Of a DNA stretch of 64,000 bases, positions 63,245 to 64,000 are shown piece after piece. The notes beneath the pieces are model-generated. The model saw only the letters and a program-made list of their open reading frames with translations, was not told the origin of the DNA and did not search any database. Source of the stretch: Ariolimax columbianus (taxonomy: Eukaryota > Mollusca > Gastropoda > Stylommatophora > Arionidae); the NCBI GenBank assembly GCA_036924085.1, contig JAVGWX010000012.1, forward strand, positions 29,659,979-29,723,978, read 5' to 3'. The position numbers and the translations under genes are program-made. The first letter of the stretch is position 1. The number at the start of each line of letters is the position of its first letter.

Positions 63245-63840
63245 AGTATGTGAGAACATGTGAGTGACATCAGACTACACACCATACTACAAGACGTGTT
63301 CAATTGAAACCGGACCAAACCGCAAGAAGTGAACATACGTAGGATGCGCATGATAACGTCACTCCCGGTGTAAACAGCACATACCAACCGTCAAGTTATT
63401 CTCCGACTCACAGTTTCCTCAGCAGACCGTTATAAACATGGCGGGTGTGATACGGAATCCGTACAGAGTTGATCAGCGAGCGGTGATTTGGTTTATAACA
63501 GCTGAAGGATGTCGACCAGTTGTCATTCATCGCAGAATGCAGGCAGTGCTCTATAAGTACTGTGAAGAGACATGTATCACTGAACGAACACGTACACAGA
63601 TAGACCGCAGACCACACACCATACTACAAGCATTGCGAACAAGACATATGTCACTGAGCGAACACTTACACAGAATGACTGCAGACCACACACCATACTA
63701 CAACCACTGTGACGGACAAGAGGAAACAGCAAAACAATATCTCCTGGATTGTCCATACTTGTCAAATTGCGGAAGCAACTACTACTACCAATCCCCTCCA
63801 TCACAAATACCCTACGTGGAGACACAAAACAACTGAAGAA
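63245..63840 (+). pseudogene. Second LINE C-terminus with tandem duplication, interrupted by mariner
   Basis: A piece with cagactacacaccatactac (63271-63290) precedes the mariner end, and the same word recurs at 63604 and 63687. After the mariner piece the frame reads two tandem copies of a segment (TRHMSLSEHLHRMTADHTPY in the second), then NHCDGQEETAKQYLLDCPYL. This corresponds to the LINE knuckle CxxC...H...C, but the first Cys is Tyr and the His is Gln. It is degenerate and not a functional zinc site. Confidence 0.6.
63290..63549 (+). mobile_element. Mariner 5' end with HTH start
   Basis: Begins after TA (63288-63289) with caagacgtgttcaattgaaa. A 150-bp leader follows, then ATG at 63438: MAGVIRNPYRVDQRAVIWFI and EGCRPVVIHRRMQAV, the N-terminal helix-turn-helix region of mariner transposases (DQRAVIxFL...EIHRRLxAVYG). 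It breaks off at the AVYG position into LINE sequence. This is the best-preserved of three copies of this end (others at 13.29-13.69 and 48.96-49.17 kb). Confidence 0.72.
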
Positions 63841-64000
63841 AACATGTATATTCCCCTACCTGCCACAGCGATAAGAAGAGGGGGGAAACTTGTTTTACTT
63901 AGGATAGGAAAAGTAACAGTGTACATATGGTAAACCCCTTGGTCTCGTTATAAGTTAAACCAGCATAAGTCAGCCCCCCCCCCTCTCCCTTATCCCTGTA

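Overview
Working names such as S360, SHP, GAA-LINE, D3 and D4 are mine. The window looks like animal nuclear DNA made almost wholly of transposable-element remains and tandem repeats. Non-LTR retrotransposon (LINE) pieces carrying reverse-transcriptase, endonuclease, RNase H and zinc-knuckle motifs are common. There are also mariner fragments, a THAP9/P-element-like transposase pseudogene and several tRNA-derived SINE families. This mix, with very heavy minisatellite content, fits an invertebrate such as a gastropod mollusc; that assignment is inference. I see no bacterial operons, no intact housekeeping gene and no rRNA.

Layout. 1-5 kb: 40-bp minisatellite, CTT tract, 24-bp array and CAG/CAA-type repeats. 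6.2-7.2 kb: a LINE 3' end with an internal 30/31-bp array. 8.4-9.1 kb: an S360 retroelement nested in an older S360. 9.5-14.2 kb: SHP SINE, GAA-tailed LINE copies in both orientations, a mariner fragment and a D4 repeat. 15.8-17.05 kb: 37-bp array split by S360. 17.06-18.9 kb: P-like transposase pseudogene with an in-frame 27-bp array. 19.2-19.8 kb: GT-rich array. 20.6-23.4 kb: the best-preserved LINE. 24.6-31 kb: six arrays and two dispersed repeats. 31.56-33.6 kb: a 2-kb 32-bp array. 34.4-44.2 kb: more arrays with SHP, D3 and other SINEs. 44.49-44.76 kb: the one stretch resembling a host coding exon. 45-51.6 kb: arrays, mariner pieces, a LINE with an internal 21-bp array, an S360 with an internal 33-bp array and a SINE. 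53.3-55.6 kb: a LINE broken by S360, then an RTE-type LINE and a SINE. 56.4-61 kb: 62-bp and 40-bp arrays, SINEs and microsatellites. 61.1-63.9 kb: GAA-LINE copies and a mariner 5' end.

Two themes stand out. First, many minisatellites are not independent of the transposons: at several loci the array unit is an amplified piece of the element that holds it (LINE 3' end at 6.3-6.8 kb, LINE RT at 49.4-49.96 kb, S360 at 50.8-51.2 kb, P-like transposase at 17.6-18.3 kb, D3 tail at 15.8 and 38.8 kb). Second, the SHP SINE ends in a short hairpin also found at the 3' end of the 20.6-kb LINE, with a paired base change among SINE copies. This suggests the LINE machinery mobilises the SINE.

Target-site duplications (TSDs) of 10-14 bp could be read directly for eight insertions, which fixes their boundaries to the base. 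All coding remains carry stops, frameshifts, truncations or active-site changes, so none is likely to be active here.
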